In this document: positions 16,951 to 25,809 of the stretch, in pieces
Numbering within the stretch: position 1 is the first letter of the stretch
How the letters are laid out: the number at the start of each line of letters is the position of its first letter
Origin: Skermanella aerolata KACC 11604
GTDB taxonomy: Bacteria; Pseudomonadota; Alphaproteobacteria; Azospirillales; Azospirillaceae
NCBI RefSeq assembly: GCF_000936425.1
Contig: NZ_AVFK01000018.1
Location: 1 to 64,000 of the forward strand
DNA length: 64,000 nucleotides
Direction of reading: 5' to 3'
Notes under the pieces: generated by a model
What the model was told of the DNA's origin: nothing
The model's database searches: none
Seen by the model: only the letters and a program-made list of their open reading frames with translations
Position numbers and translations under genes: made by a program

Positions 16951-19722
16951 TTGACCGCCAACCTGACACCACCGCCATCCGACATTTCGCCGGTCACCAT
17001 CGAAGAGGAGATGCGGCGCAGCTATCTCGATTACGCGATGAGCGTGATCGTCAGCCGCGCGCTCCCCGACGTCCGTGACGGCCTGAAACCGGTACATCGC
17101 CGCATCCTTTATGCGATGAAGGAAGGCGGATACGACAGCAACAAGGCCTACAAGAAATCGGCGCGTATCGTCGGTGACGTGATGGGTAAATACCATCCGC
17201 ACGGCGACAGCGCGATCTACGACGCCATGGTCCGCATGGCGCAGGACTTCTCCATGCGCCTGCCGCTGATCGACGGGCAGGGCAATTTCGGTTCGATGGA
17301 CGGCGACCCGCCGGCGGCGATGCGCTACACCGAAGCGCGTCTGGCCAAGGCAGCGGAAAGCCTGCTCGACGACATCGACAAGGACACGGTCGATTTCCAT
17401 CCCAACTACGACGAATCGTCGGTCGAGCCGGACGTCCTGCCGGCCCGGTTCCCCAACCTGCTGGTCAACGGCGCCGGCGGCATCGCCGTCGGCATGGCGA
17501 CCAACATCCCGCCCCATAACCTGGGCGAGGTGATCGACGCCTGCTGCGCCTATATCGACGACAACGACATCACCATCGAAGAACTGATGGAGCACGTACC
17601 GGGTCCGGACTTTCCGACCGGCGCGCTGGTGATGGGCCGCACCGGCATCCGGCAGGCCTATCATACCGGCCGCGGCTCCGTCATCATGCGCGGCAAGACG
17701 GAGATGGAGGAGATCCGCAAGGACCGCTGGGCCATCATCGTCAACGAAGTGCCCTATCAGGTGAACAAGGCCCGCATGATGGAGCGGATCGCCGAGGTGG
17801 TTCACGAGAAGATCGTGGAGGGCATTTCCGACCTTCGCGACGAATCGGACCGCGACGGCGTGCGTGTCGTGATCGAACTGAAGCGCGACGCCGTTCCCGA
17901 CGTGGTGCTGAACCAGCTTTACCGCTACACGCCGCTCCAGACCTCCTTCGGCGTGAACACCCTGGCGCTGAACAGCGGCCGTCCGGTGACGATGACCCTG
18001 AAGGACATCATCGTCGCCTTCATCGCCTTCCGCGAACAGGTCATCACCCGGCGGACCGAATACGAACTGGGCAAGGCGCGCGAGCGCGCCCACAATTTGG
18101 TCGGTCTGGCCGTCGCCGTCGCCAACCTGGACGAGATGATCGCGCTGATCCGGCGCGCTCCCGATCCCGGCACCGCGCGCGAGGAAATGCTGGCCCGCGA
18201 ATGGACCGCCGGCGACGTGATTCCGCTGATCGAGCTGATCGACGAGCCCGGCCGTGGGGTCAGCCCGCAAGGCACCTACCGGCTGTCGGACGCCCAGGCG
18301 CGCGCGATCCTGGAACTGCGCCTGCACCGACTGACCGGGCTGGAGCGCGACAAGATCGGCGCCGACCTGCGGGAAGTCACCGACCGCATCGCCTATTACC
18401 TCGAAGTGCTGGCGTCTCGCACGCTCCTGCTGGAGATCCTGCGGACCGAACTGCTGGAGATGAAGGAACGCTTCGGCACCCCGCGCCGCACCACGCTGAT
18501 GGAACTGGAGTTCGAGTCCGACGTCGAGGACCTGATCCAGCGCGAGGACATGGTCGTCACCGTCAGCCACTCCGGCTACATCAAGCGGGTGCCGGTTTCG
18601 ACCTACCGCGCCCAGAAGCGCGGCGGCAAGGGCCGTTCCGGCATGAGCATGAAGGCGGAGGATACGGTCAACGACCTGTTCGTCGCCAGCACGCACACGC
18701 CGATGCTGTTCTTCTCGTCGCGAGGCATGGTCTACAAGCTGAAGGTCTGGCGCCTGCCGCTCGGCACGCCGCAGGCCCGTGGCAAGGCGCTGATCAACCT
18801 GCTGCCGCTGGAAGACGGCGAACGGATCTCTACCGTCATGCCGATGCCGGAGGACGAGACGACATGGGGCGACCTGTGCGTCTTCTTCGCGACCAGCAAG
18901 GGCAACGTCCGCCGCAACAAGCTGTCCGACTTCACCAATATCCGCGCCAACGGCCTGATCGCCATGAAGCTGGAGGAGGAGGGCGAGCAACTGATCGCCG
19001 TCCGCACCGGCACCGTTGATCAGGACGTCATGCTGGCGACCCGCAACGGCAAGTGTATCCGCTTCCAGGTCGATGACATCCGCATCTTCAGCGGCCGGAC
19101 TTCGACCGGCGTGCGCGGCATCCGTCTGGCCGACGGCGACGAAGTAATCGGCATGTCGATGCTGCATCACGTCGATGCCGATGCCGATGATCGCGCAGCC
19201 TATCTCCGCCAGGCCAACGCCGAGCGCCGGGCCGCTGGCGAGGAAGCCTCGAGCGACGAGGCGCCCGATCCCGATGCCGAAGTCTCGTCCAACATCCCCC
19301 TGTCGCCGGAGCGCTACGACGAGTTGCGCGGCAAGGAGGAGTTCATCCTGACAGTCTCCGAGCGCGGCTTCGGCAAGCGGACCTCCGCTTACGAGTACCG
19401 GGTAACCGGCCGGGGCGGGCAGGGTATCTGGAATATCGAGATGAACGAGCGCAACGGGCCGGTCGTCGCGACGTTCCCGGTAACGGATGACCATCAGGTG
19501 ATGTTAGTAACCGACGGCGGGCAGATGATCCGCATGCCGATCCACGACGTCCGGATCGCCGGTCGCAAGACCCAGGGTGTCACCCTGTTCAGGGTCGCGC
19601 CGGGTGAGCGGGTGGTTTCGGTCGCCTGGTTGACCGAGGAAGCCGAAGCCGACAACGGACTTCCGGAGAGCGGTGCGTCCGAAAGCGGCGCCGCCGAGTC
19701 CGGCGATGGCGCAGCGGTGTGA
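16951..19722 (+). CDS. gyrA: DNA gyrase subunit A
   Basis: The 923-residue protein starts ...[40 protein letters not shown]. The quinolone region [12 protein letters not shown] has the susceptible-type Ser and Asp (E. coli S83 and D87). The catalytic tyrosine is Tyr 126 in [10 protein letters not shown]. The GyrA box QKRGGKG marks it as gyrase rather than topoisomerase IV, and an acidic tail follows. TTG at 16951 is the only usable start: an in-frame stop lies 18 bases upstream, and the next Met is already inside the conserved core. coaD follows after 33 bp. Confidence 0.97.
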   Translation: MTANLTPPPSDISPVTIEEEMRRSYLDYAMSVIVSRALPDVRDGLKPVHRRILYAMKEGGYDSNKAYKKSARIVGDVMGKYHPHGDSAIYDAMVRMAQDFSMRLPLIDGQGNFGSMDGDPPAAMRYTEARLAKAAESLLDDIDKDTVDFHPNYDESSVEPDVLPARFPNLLVNGAGGIAVGMATNIPPHNLGEVIDACCAYIDDNDITIEELMEHVPGPDFPTGALVMGRTGIRQAYHTGRGSVIMRGKTEMEEIRKDRWAIIVNEVPYQVNKARMMERIAEVVHEKIVEGISDLRDESDRDGVRVVIELKRDAVPDVVLNQLYRYTPLQTSFGVNTLALNSGRPVTMTLKDIIVAFIAFREQVITRRTEYELGKARERAHNLVGLAVAVANLDEMIALIRRAPDPGTAREEMLAREWTAGDVIPLIELIDEPGRGVSPQGTYRLSDAQARAILELRLHRLTGLERDKIGADLREVTDRIAYYLEVLASRTLLLEILRTELLEMKERFGTPRRTTLMELEFESDVEDLIQREDMVVTVSHSGYIKRVPVSTYRAQKRGGKGRSGMSMKAEDTVNDLFVASTHTPMLFFSSRGMVYKLKVWRLPLGTPQARGKALINLLPLEDGERISTVMPMPEDETTWGDLCVFFATSKGNVRRNKLSDFTNIRANGLIAMKLEEEGEQLIAVRTGTVDQDVMLATRNGKCIRFQVDDIRIFSGRTSTGVRGIRLADGDEVIGMSMLHHVDADADDRAAYLRQANAERRAAGEEASSDEAPDPDAEVSSNIPLSPERYDELRGKEEFILTVSERGFGKRTSAYEYRVTGRGGQGIWNIEMNERNGPVVATFPVTDDHQVMLVTDGGQMIRMPIHDVRIAGRKTQGVTLFRVAPGERVVSVAWLTEEAEADNGLPESGASESGAAESGDGAAV

Positions 19723-19755
19723 TGAAAGGCCTGACGTGAGGGTGGGAGGCGTGAG

Positions 19756-20295
19756 ATGAGCCAGCGAATCGGTGTCTATCCGGGAACCTTCGATCCGGTG
19801 ACGAACGGACACATGGATATCATCCAGCGCGCGACCCGCGTGCTGGACCACCTGATCGTCGGCGTCGCCCGAAACGCCGGCAAGGGTCCGCTGTTCTCGA
19901 CCGAGGAGCGGGTCCAGATGGTCGAGGAGGACGTGGCGGCCCTCAAGCCGAACGGCACCAAGATCGAGGTGCGGCCCTTCGACAGCCTGCTGATGCACTT
20001 CGCGGTCGATATGAATGCCTCCATCATCATCCGGGGGCTTAGGGCTGTCTCCGACTTTGAGTACGAGTTCCAGATGGCCGGCATGAACGCTCGCCTGAAC
20101 CCGAAGGTCGAGACCGTGTTCCTGATGGCCTCCGACCGCCACCAGTTCATCTCGTCCCGCTTCGTGAAGGAGATCGGGCGGCTCGGCGGCGACATCACCA
20201 GCTTCGTTTCCCCCCGCGTGGCCACCCGCCTTGCGACGCGGTTCGAGCAGGACAGCCACGACGCGACCAAGCGAATCCAGACGCTGAAGGTTTAG
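19756..20295 (+). CDS. coaD: Pantetheine-phosphate adenylyltransferase
   Basis: The 179-residue protein has the nucleotidyltransferase start RIGVYPGTFDPVTNGHMDII (T/HxGH motif), RGLRAVSDFEYEFQMA and the ISSRFVKEIGRLGGD end. It makes dephospho-CoA from 4'-phosphopantetheine and ATP in coenzyme A synthesis. GGAGG lies 7 bases before the ATG. It sits 33 bp after gyrA and probably shares its transcript. About 10 extra residues follow the usual bacterial length. Confidence 0.96.
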   Translation: MSQRIGVYPGTFDPVTNGHMDIIQRATRVLDHLIVGVARNAGKGPLFSTEERVQMVEEDVAALKPNGTKIEVRPFDSLLMHFAVDMNASIIIRGLRAVSDFEYEFQMAGMNARLNPKVETVFLMASDRHQFISSRFVKEIGRLGGDITSFVSPRVATRLATRFEQDSHDATKRIQTLKV

Positions 20296-20341
20296 CGACG
20301 GTTTAGAGCCTTGAAGACGCGGGATAATCAGGAAATCGCGG

Positions 20342-20370
20342 TTGACCCGGAGTGATCCGGCCCCTATGTT
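20342..20370 (+). promoter_or_regulatory. Sigma-70 type promoter of tRNA-Lys
   Basis: TTGACC (20342-20347) and TATGTT (20365-20370) are separated by exactly 17 bp, and the -10 ends 14 bp before the mature tRNA 5' end. Confidence 0.7.
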
Positions 20371-20384
20371 CCCCCCGACCCTGA

Positions 20385-20460
20385 GAGCGTGTAGCTCAGT
20401 TGGTAGAGCAACTGACTTTTAATCAGTAGGTCCTGGGTTCGAGCCCCAGCGCGCTCACCA
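20385..20460 (+). tRNA. tRNA-Lys (anticodon TTT)
   Basis: The 76-nt gene has acceptor stem GAGCGTG/CGCGCTC (one G-U pair), a D-arm AGCTCAGTTGGTAGAGC, anticodon stem ACTGA/TCAGT with loop CTTTTAA (anticodon TTT), T-arm with GGTTCGAGCC and an encoded CCA end. It has its own promoter and terminator. Confidence 0.97.
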
Positions 20461-20462
20461 AA

Positions 20463-20495
20463 AAGGCCATGGAAATCAACGGTTTCCATGGCCTT
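20463..20495. terminator. Bidirectional terminator between tRNA-Lys and the SDR gene
   Basis: A perfect 13-bp stem (20463-20475 with 20483-20495) has a 7-nt loop. On the plus strand CTTCATTTC follows. On the minus strand the stem is followed by TT beyond its own TT, so it can also end the SDR operon that stops at 20586. Confidence 0.8.
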
Positions 20496-20585
20496 CTTCA
20501 TTTCAGTGGACGGGCAGCGTCAAAGCCACCGTTGAAGCCATGCCACTGTCGAAGCCATGATTGCTTGCGGGTTCGGTCGCTACGG

Positions 20586-21338
20586 TTATGCAAGCCCCAA
20601 TCCGCCGTCGATGGCGATCACTTGACCGGTCACCCATTCGGCGGCCGGATCGGCGAGGAAGACGATCCACCGCGCCACGTCATCCGGATTGCCGCGCCTT
20701 TTAAGCGGTATCCGCTCGCGTTCCTGGTTCTTGATGGCCGCGGCCTGTTCCGCTGAGAGCCCCATCATTCCTGTCAGCGCGCCCGATTCGATAGGTCCTG
20801 CTGCGACCGCGTTGACGCGGATGCCGCGAGGTGCGAGTTCAAGTGCCCAGCAGCGTGTCAGGTGTTCCAGCGCTGCCTTGCTCGCTGCGTAATGGGAAAG
20901 TCCAGCAACGGGCTTATGCCCGAACGTGCTCGAGATATTGACGATCGTTCCCTTCGTCGCTGTCAGGGACGGCAACGCCGCTGCGGCGAGCAGGCTTGGG
21001 CCAAGCACATTCACGGCGAAGATATCTCGGATACGATCCGCCGTGGCCTCGGCGACAGGCAGAATGGCTCCCGCGCCGGCATTGTTCACCAGTACATCCA
21101 AGCGGCCCCACATTTCGACGGCTGTCGCTACGGTGCGCACCGCATCGGCAGGTTCGGCCGTATCCGCGATCAGGGCTGCGATACCGGGATGTTCGGCGGC
21201 GGCCTCGTCGAGCGGTGCCGCGCGGCGTCCGGTGATGATCACCCTGGCGCCTTGCCGGGCAAAGCTTAGTGCCGCCGCCCGGCCAATGCCCGAACTGCCG
21301 CCGGTGACGACAACGACCTTGCCGTTCATGGCAGTCAT
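20586..21338 (-). CDS. SDR family oxidoreductase
   Basis: The 250-residue classical short-chain dehydrogenase has TGGSSGIGRAAALSF (NAD(P) loop), VLVNNAGAG, catalytic Ser in NISSTFG, and YAASKAALEHLTR (Tyr-x3-Lys). An Arg in 'ITGRRAAPL' after strand 2 suggests NADP preference. Substrate unknown. AGGAGG lies 6 bases before the ATG, and the start overlaps the upstream membrane-protein gene by 4 bp (ATGA), so the two are coupled. Confidence 0.88.
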   Translation of the reverse strand: MTAMNGKVVVVTGGSSGIGRAAALSFARQGARVIITGRRAAPLDEAAAEHPGIAALIADTAEPADAVRTVATAVEMWGRLDVLVNNAGAGAILPVAEATADRIRDIFAVNVLGPSLLAAAALPSLTATKGTIVNISSTFGHKPVAGLSHYAASKAALEHLTRCWALELAPRGIRVNAVAAGPIESGALTGMMGLSAEQAAAIKNQERERIPLKRRGNPDDVARWIVFLADPAAEWVTGQVIAIDGGLGLA

Positions 21339-21820
21339 GAGATTCCTCCTCGCGCTTGCCGGGACAAGTGGCGGCGGCCGTGTACGAACGAGGTGTTCCC
21401 GGACCTTGCCCGACGGATGGCCCAGAGCGTGAGCGTGATACCGACGATGGCCGGCAGGGTGACTGCGGGAAAATCACGAGGGATCGCCGATGGGGAACAG
21501 ATGCCGACTGCGACTTCCCAGAAATGGAAGAGTGCGTGTGCGCACAGCCACAAGGTGGCGGCACTCCACAGCCCGACACGGCGATCCGGCCGGGCCATGC
21601 CAAGACCGAAGGCGATGCCGAGGAATAGCTGGATTATCCCGATATCGCGGATGAAATGCTGATTGAAGAAGCCCGTGTCGGTCACGCCCGGCACGGCGTC
21701 GTACCAGACGGCCGGAGCGACGAGCATAAAGATCCCATTCGCGGATAAAAACAGGCTGTTGAAAGTAACCACGCTGACTATCGAAATCAGCACGGCGTGG
21801 TTCTCTTCCTTCGTCTTCAT
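21335..21820 (-). CDS. Small membrane protein of unknown function
   Basis: The 161-residue protein has about four hydrophobic segments (VVTFNSLFLSANGIFMLV, IRDIGIIQLFLGIAFGLGM, SAATLWLCAHALFHFWEVAVG, VTLPAIVGITLTLWAI) and a basic C-terminal tail. I do not recognise a named family with certainty. ATG 21820 has AAGGTG 8 bases upstream. It is translationally coupled to the SDR gene. Confidence 0.7.
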   Translation of the reverse strand: MKTKEENHAVLISIVSVVTFNSLFLSANGIFMLVAPAVWYDAVPGVTDTGFFNQHFIRDIGIIQLFLGIAFGLGMARPDRRVGLWSAATLWLCAHALFHFWEVAVGICSPSAIPRDFPAVTLPAIVGITLTLWAIRRARSGNTSFVHGRRHLSRQARGGIS

Positions 21821-21883
21821 GATTTTTCACCTTGTCTATGACAAGTCAACTTCTTTGGTGGGCACAAGCACGTCCGGAAATCG

Positions 21884-22672
21884 CTACTGAGCAGTCCATC
21901 CGCCGTCGACCGCGATGGCGGTTCCGGTGATCTGGTCGGCCATGGGCGAACACAGGAATGCGACGGTGCCGCCCACCTGTTCGGGCGCCACGAAAGAACG
22001 CGAGGGCTGCTTTTCCCCCAGGAGATCCATCGCCGCATCCTGCTGACTGATCCTCTTCAGAGCGGCGATGTCGGCTATCTGCTTCTCGACCAGCGGGGTC
22101 CTCACCCAGCCGGGACAGACGGCGTTGACGGTGATGCCGGTACCGGCGGCCTCCAGCCCAACTACCTTGGTCAGCCCGACCAGCCCGTGCTTGGCCGCGA
22201 CATAGGCGGCCTTATGGGTCGAGCCGACCAGTCCATGCGCCGAGGCGACGTTGATGATTCGGCCCCAACCCTGTCTTTTCATCTGCGGCAAGGCGGCGGC
22301 GATGCCGTGGAATGAGGAGGACAGGTTGATTGCCAGAATGGCATCCCACTTGTCGGCAGGGAACTCCTCTACGGGTGCCGTGAACTGGATGCCGGCATTG
22401 TTCACCAGGATATCGACGCGGCCAAAATTCTCGACCGCCGCGGCAACCAAGCCGCGCACCGCCGCACCCTTCAACATATCGGCGCCGTCATGAACAGCCC
22501 GAACGCCGTGGTCGCGCTCGATGCCGCTGCGGATCGCTTCGATCTCGCTGGCGTATCCGAGGCCGTTCAGCACGATGTCGGCGCCCTGAGCGGCCAGTAC
22601 CTTGGCGATGCCGAGACCGATGCCGCTGGTCGATCCAGTTACGACGGCAACCTTGCCCTTCAACATGAGCAT
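21884..22672 (-). CDS. 3-hydroxybutyrate dehydrogenase (first copy)
   Basis: The 262-residue SDR protein has TGSTSGIGLGIAKVLA, LVNNAGIQFTAPVEEFP, INVASAHGLVGS (Ser) and YVAAKHGLVGLTK (Tyr/Lys), then CPGWVRTPLVEKQI. This set, including the Gln in NNAGIQ and the HGL segment, is typical of BdhA, which interconverts 3-hydroxybutyrate and acetoacetate with NAD. ATG 22672 has AAGGACAG just upstream; the frame is open to 22756 but that part overlaps the patatin gene. Next upstream are a patatin-like gene and an acetoacetate decarboxylase family gene, so the locus handles acetoacetate and hydroxybutyrate. A close paralogue lies at 28214-28996. Confidence 0.87.
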   Translation of the reverse strand: MLMLKGKVAVVTGSTSGIGLGIAKVLAAQGADIVLNGLGYASEIEAIRSGIERDHGVRAVHDGADMLKGAAVRGLVAAAVENFGRVDILVNNAGIQFTAPVEEFPADKWDAILAINLSSSFHGIAAALPQMKRQGWGRIINVASAHGLVGSTHKAAYVAAKHGLVGLTKVVGLEAAGTGITVNAVCPGWVRTPLVEKQIADIAALKRISQQDAAMDLLGEKQPSRSFVAPEQVGGTVAFLCSPMADQITGTAIAVDGGWTAQ

Positions 22673-22724
22673 ATCTGTCCTTCCTTGTGATATGGTCCGG
22701 ATGGTGTGGCCTGGGCTGGCAGCC

Positions 22725-23927
22725 TTAGGACACGGGGGATTCGCGGTGGACGTCATGGGTGACGAAGCCCAGCTCGGCTGCCGGCCGGTTCAGGCGGCGC
22801 GGATCGGCCAGGGTGCGGCGAATATCGTCCAAACCGCTTTGCCAATGTTCGCGCATGGCAGCTGGGCCGAACTCGTAGTCCTTCGAGTGGCCTTCGAAGG
22901 TCTTCGACTGATAGATCAGGTGGACGATGTTGTGGGCTCGGTGGCGAGCCATGTCAGCAATGGCCCTGACATGTTCGTCGTTCTTCACCTCTTTCGGCAG
23001 ATGCTCCATCAAGTCCAGCAATGCTTGACGCATCTTCTGCATTTGAAGCATGTGGTTGGTGATGGCGCGGGTGCGGCTTGAATACTGGATGTCCTTTTGC
23101 CGGCTCGCGACATCCTGCAGGTCTGAAGGCAGCCGGCCCTTTGCCGACCACAAGTCGACCTGGAAAGTCAGGGTATCGCGTCGCGGCTCGCTCGACAGGA
23201 CGCGGGAGAGCGGCGTGTTCGAGACCATGCCCCCATCCCAGTAGTACTCACCGTCGATCTCGATAGCAGGAAAGCCCGGCGGCAGCGCACCCGAAGCCAT
23301 GAAATGCTCCGGCCTCAGCCAGCGCTCCGCCGTGTCGAAATAGACGAGGTTGCCACTGCGAACGTTGACCGCGCCAACGCTGACCCTGACATCGCCGGAA
23401 TTCAGGCGATCGAAATCGACCAGCCGCTCCAGCGTGTCTCGCAGCGGCGTGGTATCGTAGAAGCTGGTGGCTGAGTCACCGGAAAACAGCGACATGAACG
23501 GAGGAGGAAAGCGGGGCTTGAAGAAGCCGCGCTGTCCCATGAGCAAGGCCCGCATGGCTGCGGTCGTGTTGTGGGCCGAGCGCAGGTCGAGCGCGAAGGG
23601 CAAGGCTCCGGTCAGGCTTTCGTTCGTGGCCCAATCGACAGGCACGGTGCAGATCGTCTCCCAGAATTCGCGGAGACGATCCACGCGCTGGGCTTCGGGG
23701 GAACCGGCGATCACCGCGGCGTTGAGTGCTCCGATCGATATGCCGGCCAGCCAGTTCGGCCTGATCCCCGCTTCGTGCAACCCCTCATAAACCCCTGCCT
23801 GATAGGCGCCGAGGGCACCACCGCCTTGCAGCACCAGGGCAATGACATCGTAGTGCGGCACGTCGATCTGCTGCACGTCGATCTGTCCTGTAGCCGCAGC
23901 GACGCGCGTGCGTTTCAAGTTGTGCAT
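22725..23927 (-). CDS. Patatin-like phospholipase family protein
   Basis: From ATG 23927 the protein has 400 residues. It contains the oxyanion loop LVLQGGGALGAYQAGVYEGL, the nucleophile elbow LAGISIGALNAAVIAG (Gly-x-Ser-x-Gly) and YYWDGGMVSNTPL, whose Asp completes the dyad. The C-terminal part (LWSAKGRLPSDL, then SRTRAITNHMLQMQKMRQ, with HLIYQSKTFEGHSKDYEFG) matches the DUF3734 extension found with patatins of PHB-producing bacteria. A GTG at 23996 overlapping the stop of the decarboxylase gene (GTGA) is an alternative start. Position between Adc- and Bdh-like genes suggests a role linked to PHB or ketone-body metabolism. Confidence 0.88.
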   Translation of the reverse strand: MHNLKRTRVAAATGQIDVQQIDVPHYDVIALVLQGGGALGAYQAGVYEGLHEAGIRPNWLAGISIGALNAAVIAGSPEAQRVDRLREFWETICTVPVDWATNESLTGALPFALDLRSAHNTTAAMRALLMGQRGFFKPRFPPPFMSLFSGDSATSFYDTTPLRDTLERLVDFDRLNSGDVRVSVGAVNVRSGNLVYFDTAERWLRPEHFMASGALPPGFPAIEIDGEYYWDGGMVSNTPLSRVLSSEPRRDTLTFQVDLWSAKGRLPSDLQDVASRQKDIQYSSRTRAITNHMLQMQKMRQALLDLMEHLPKEVKNDEHVRAIADMARHRAHNIVHLIYQSKTFEGHSKDYEFGPAAMREHWQSGLDDIRRTLADPRRLNRPAAELGFVTHDVHRESPVS

Positions 23928-23992
23928 CTGACTCAATCTTCTGCTTCTACCGATCGGAGGGCGGGACTGACGGTCCGTGAATGGGGCGCGGG

Positions 23993-24730
23993 TCACGCCA
24001 GGTAGTCGATCACGATGGTGCCGAGGCCGAGCGTCAGGTCGGCGACCAGATGCTTAGCCGACAGGACCTCCAGCACCGGCAGTTCGGCGACGGGTGCCAA
24101 GGCGTGCGAGAACAGGTGCAGGGATGCCGGACCGGTCCAGGCGCCCTTTACGGTCACGTCCTCGAGATGGAAGCGCACCAGTTCGCAGACGCGCGGGCTG
24201 CCATCGACATGCGGGATGACCTTGAGCAGGAAGTTCGGTGAGTGCAGGCCCTCGGCCTCCGCCGCCAAGTCGAGGGAGCGGTGCTTGTAGCCCATCGTGC
24301 CGGTGGCGATGCGGACGGAGCCGTAGTTCAGCGTGCCGACCAGCGTGTCGGTCTCGACCGTAAGCGTCGGTTGCGCCAGCTTCTTGGGAAAGCCCCAGAT
24401 CTCGCGGCCGGCGGCGATCGGGGGATGATCGTTCAGGAACATTTGGTGCGTATAGCTGCCGGTCCGGCCCTGGTAGCGCACCGGAATGACTTGGCCGCTT
24501 TCGGTGTAGTCGCCGAAGCCGGTCGAATCCGGCATTCGAATGAATTCGTAGTTCACTACCGGCTCGACGATTTCGAGCGGTTCCGGCACCACCCGTCGCA
24601 GCGCCTCGGGATCGGTGCGGTAGCGGATGATGAAATACTGCCGGTCGACGAAGCGATAGGGTCCCGGCGGAAAGGCCGGGCTGGTTGGCGGCATGGCGAA
24701 TGCGCTCTCGCGCAAGGTCGCTCGGTCCAT
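23993..24730 (-). CDS. Acetoacetate decarboxylase family protein
   Basis: The 245-residue protein contains [14 protein letters not shown], the active-site region in which the first Lys of the KK pair forms the Schiff base in acetoacetate decarboxylase. It also has the early Arg/Glu residues [14 protein letters not shown] and [18 protein letters not shown]. It would convert acetoacetate to acetone and CO2, although many family members have other beta-keto acid substrates. The ATG at 24730 has GAGG about 10 bases upstream. It heads a tight adc-patatin-bdh run. Confidence 0.88.
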   Translation of the reverse strand: MDRATLRESAFAMPPTSPAFPPGPYRFVDRQYFIIRYRTDPEALRRVVPEPLEIVEPVVNYEFIRMPDSTGFGDYTESGQVIPVRYQGRTGSYTHQMFLNDHPPIAAGREIWGFPKKLAQPTLTVETDTLVGTLNYGSVRIATGTMGYKHRSLDLAAEAEGLHSPNFLLKVIPHVDGSPRVCELVRFHLEDVTVKGAWTGPASLHLFSHALAPVAELPVLEVLSAKHLVADLTLGLGTIVIDYLA

Positions 24731-24787
24731 GGTGTTTTGTCCTCGTAGCTGATAAGCCCCGTGCTCTTCAGATATCGCGCAGGCCGC

Positions 24788-25543
24788 CTAGCGCTGCGGC
24801 AGCGTGCGGTTCAGCCAGTCTTCGAAATGCGTTGCGCCGATGCGTGGGTTTGCGCCGGGGGTAAGCGACTGGTCGTTCACCGCGATACCGAAATAGCCAG
24901 CGTGGGTGTCGGCGATCACCCGGCGGGGATCGCGAGTGCCAGCCAGGAACCGTCCGACGAGTTCGTCAATCGGCGCCCGTTCCGGTCCGGCGATCTCGAT
25001 CGTGCCGTTTACGGGAGCCCCGAGCGTGACGTCGGTCATTGCGTCCGCCACGTCATCGGATGCGATGGGCTGGAACAGGGCTGGCGACAGGTGAGCCATT
25101 TCCCCGACCGTACCCGCTTGGGCGATCCCGGCCATGAATTCGAAGAACTGCGTCGAGCGGACGATCGTGTAGGGAATACCCGAAGCCTTGATGAGGTTTT
25201 CCTGAGCGAGCTTGGCGCGGAAGTAACCCATCGCCAGAAGACGTTCGGTCCCGACCACCGAGAGCGCAACGTGATGTGCCGTCCCGGCGGCCATCTCCGC
25301 GGCCAGCAGGTTGCGGCCGGATCTTTCGAAGAAGTCCATCGCGGCCACTTCCTCGAAGGAAGGCGAATTCGCGACATCGACGACAACGCTGGTCCCTCTG
25401 ACCGCTTCGGCAAGTCCTTCTCCGGTGACGGTGTTGACGCCGGACTTGGGCGACGCCGCAACCACTTCGTGGCCCTTCTGCCGTAGCCGGGTAACGATCT
25501 TCGATCCGATGAGGCCGCTGCCTCCGATAACTGTGATTTTCAC
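24788..25543 (-). CDS. NAD(P)-binding SDR (NmrA/atypical type)
   Basis: From GTG 25543 (GGAGA 6 bases upstream) the protein has 251 residues. It starts with the Rossmann loop KITVIGGSGLIGSKIVTRLR and has VVDVANSPSFEE, HVALSVVGTERL, YFRAKLAQENLIKASGIPYTIVRSTQF, the pattern of NmrA-like and YwnB-like atypical SDRs that often act as redox sensors or quinone-type reductases. It is divergent from the winged-helix regulator at 25810 and 57 bp upstream of the decarboxylase gene on the same strand. Confidence 0.82.
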   Translation of the reverse strand: MKITVIGGSGLIGSKIVTRLRQKGHEVVAASPKSGVNTVTGEGLAEAVRGTSVVVDVANSPSFEEVAAMDFFERSGRNLLAAEMAAGTAHHVALSVVGTERLLAMGYFRAKLAQENLIKASGIPYTIVRSTQFFEFMAGIAQAGTVGEMAHLSPALFQPIASDDVADAMTDVTLGAPVNGTIEIAGPERAPIDELVGRFLAGTRDPRRVIADTHAGYFGIAVNDQSLTPGANPRIGATHFEDWLNRTLPQR

Positions 25544-25809
25544 CAGAGTCTCCAATTGGTAAGGATCAGGTTCCAGGCCCGCCGCCCTGGACAGGCGGCG
25601 CCCCTTCGCCATCGATGAGCGGGAGGATGCCTGAGACGCGGCGCGATGACTTTGCGGCAGCCTTGAATTGCTCTTGGGTTTCGCTTGGTTTTTTGTCCAA
25701 GAACCAAAGGCGCTGCCGTGCTATCGGTAGCTTGTCCGCGTCGGCAGCGGTCGTCCGGCCGGCTCGGCTACGTGCTCGACCTCTGCAAACGGCGGTGAAG
25801 GAGCGCCGA

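Noticed and set aside
16585-19494. A 969-codon open frame on the minus strand opposite gyrA
   Set aside because: It is the antisense of a clear gyrA gene. Its product has no domain and reads as runs of His, Asp, Val and Gln expected from reversed GC-rich codons.
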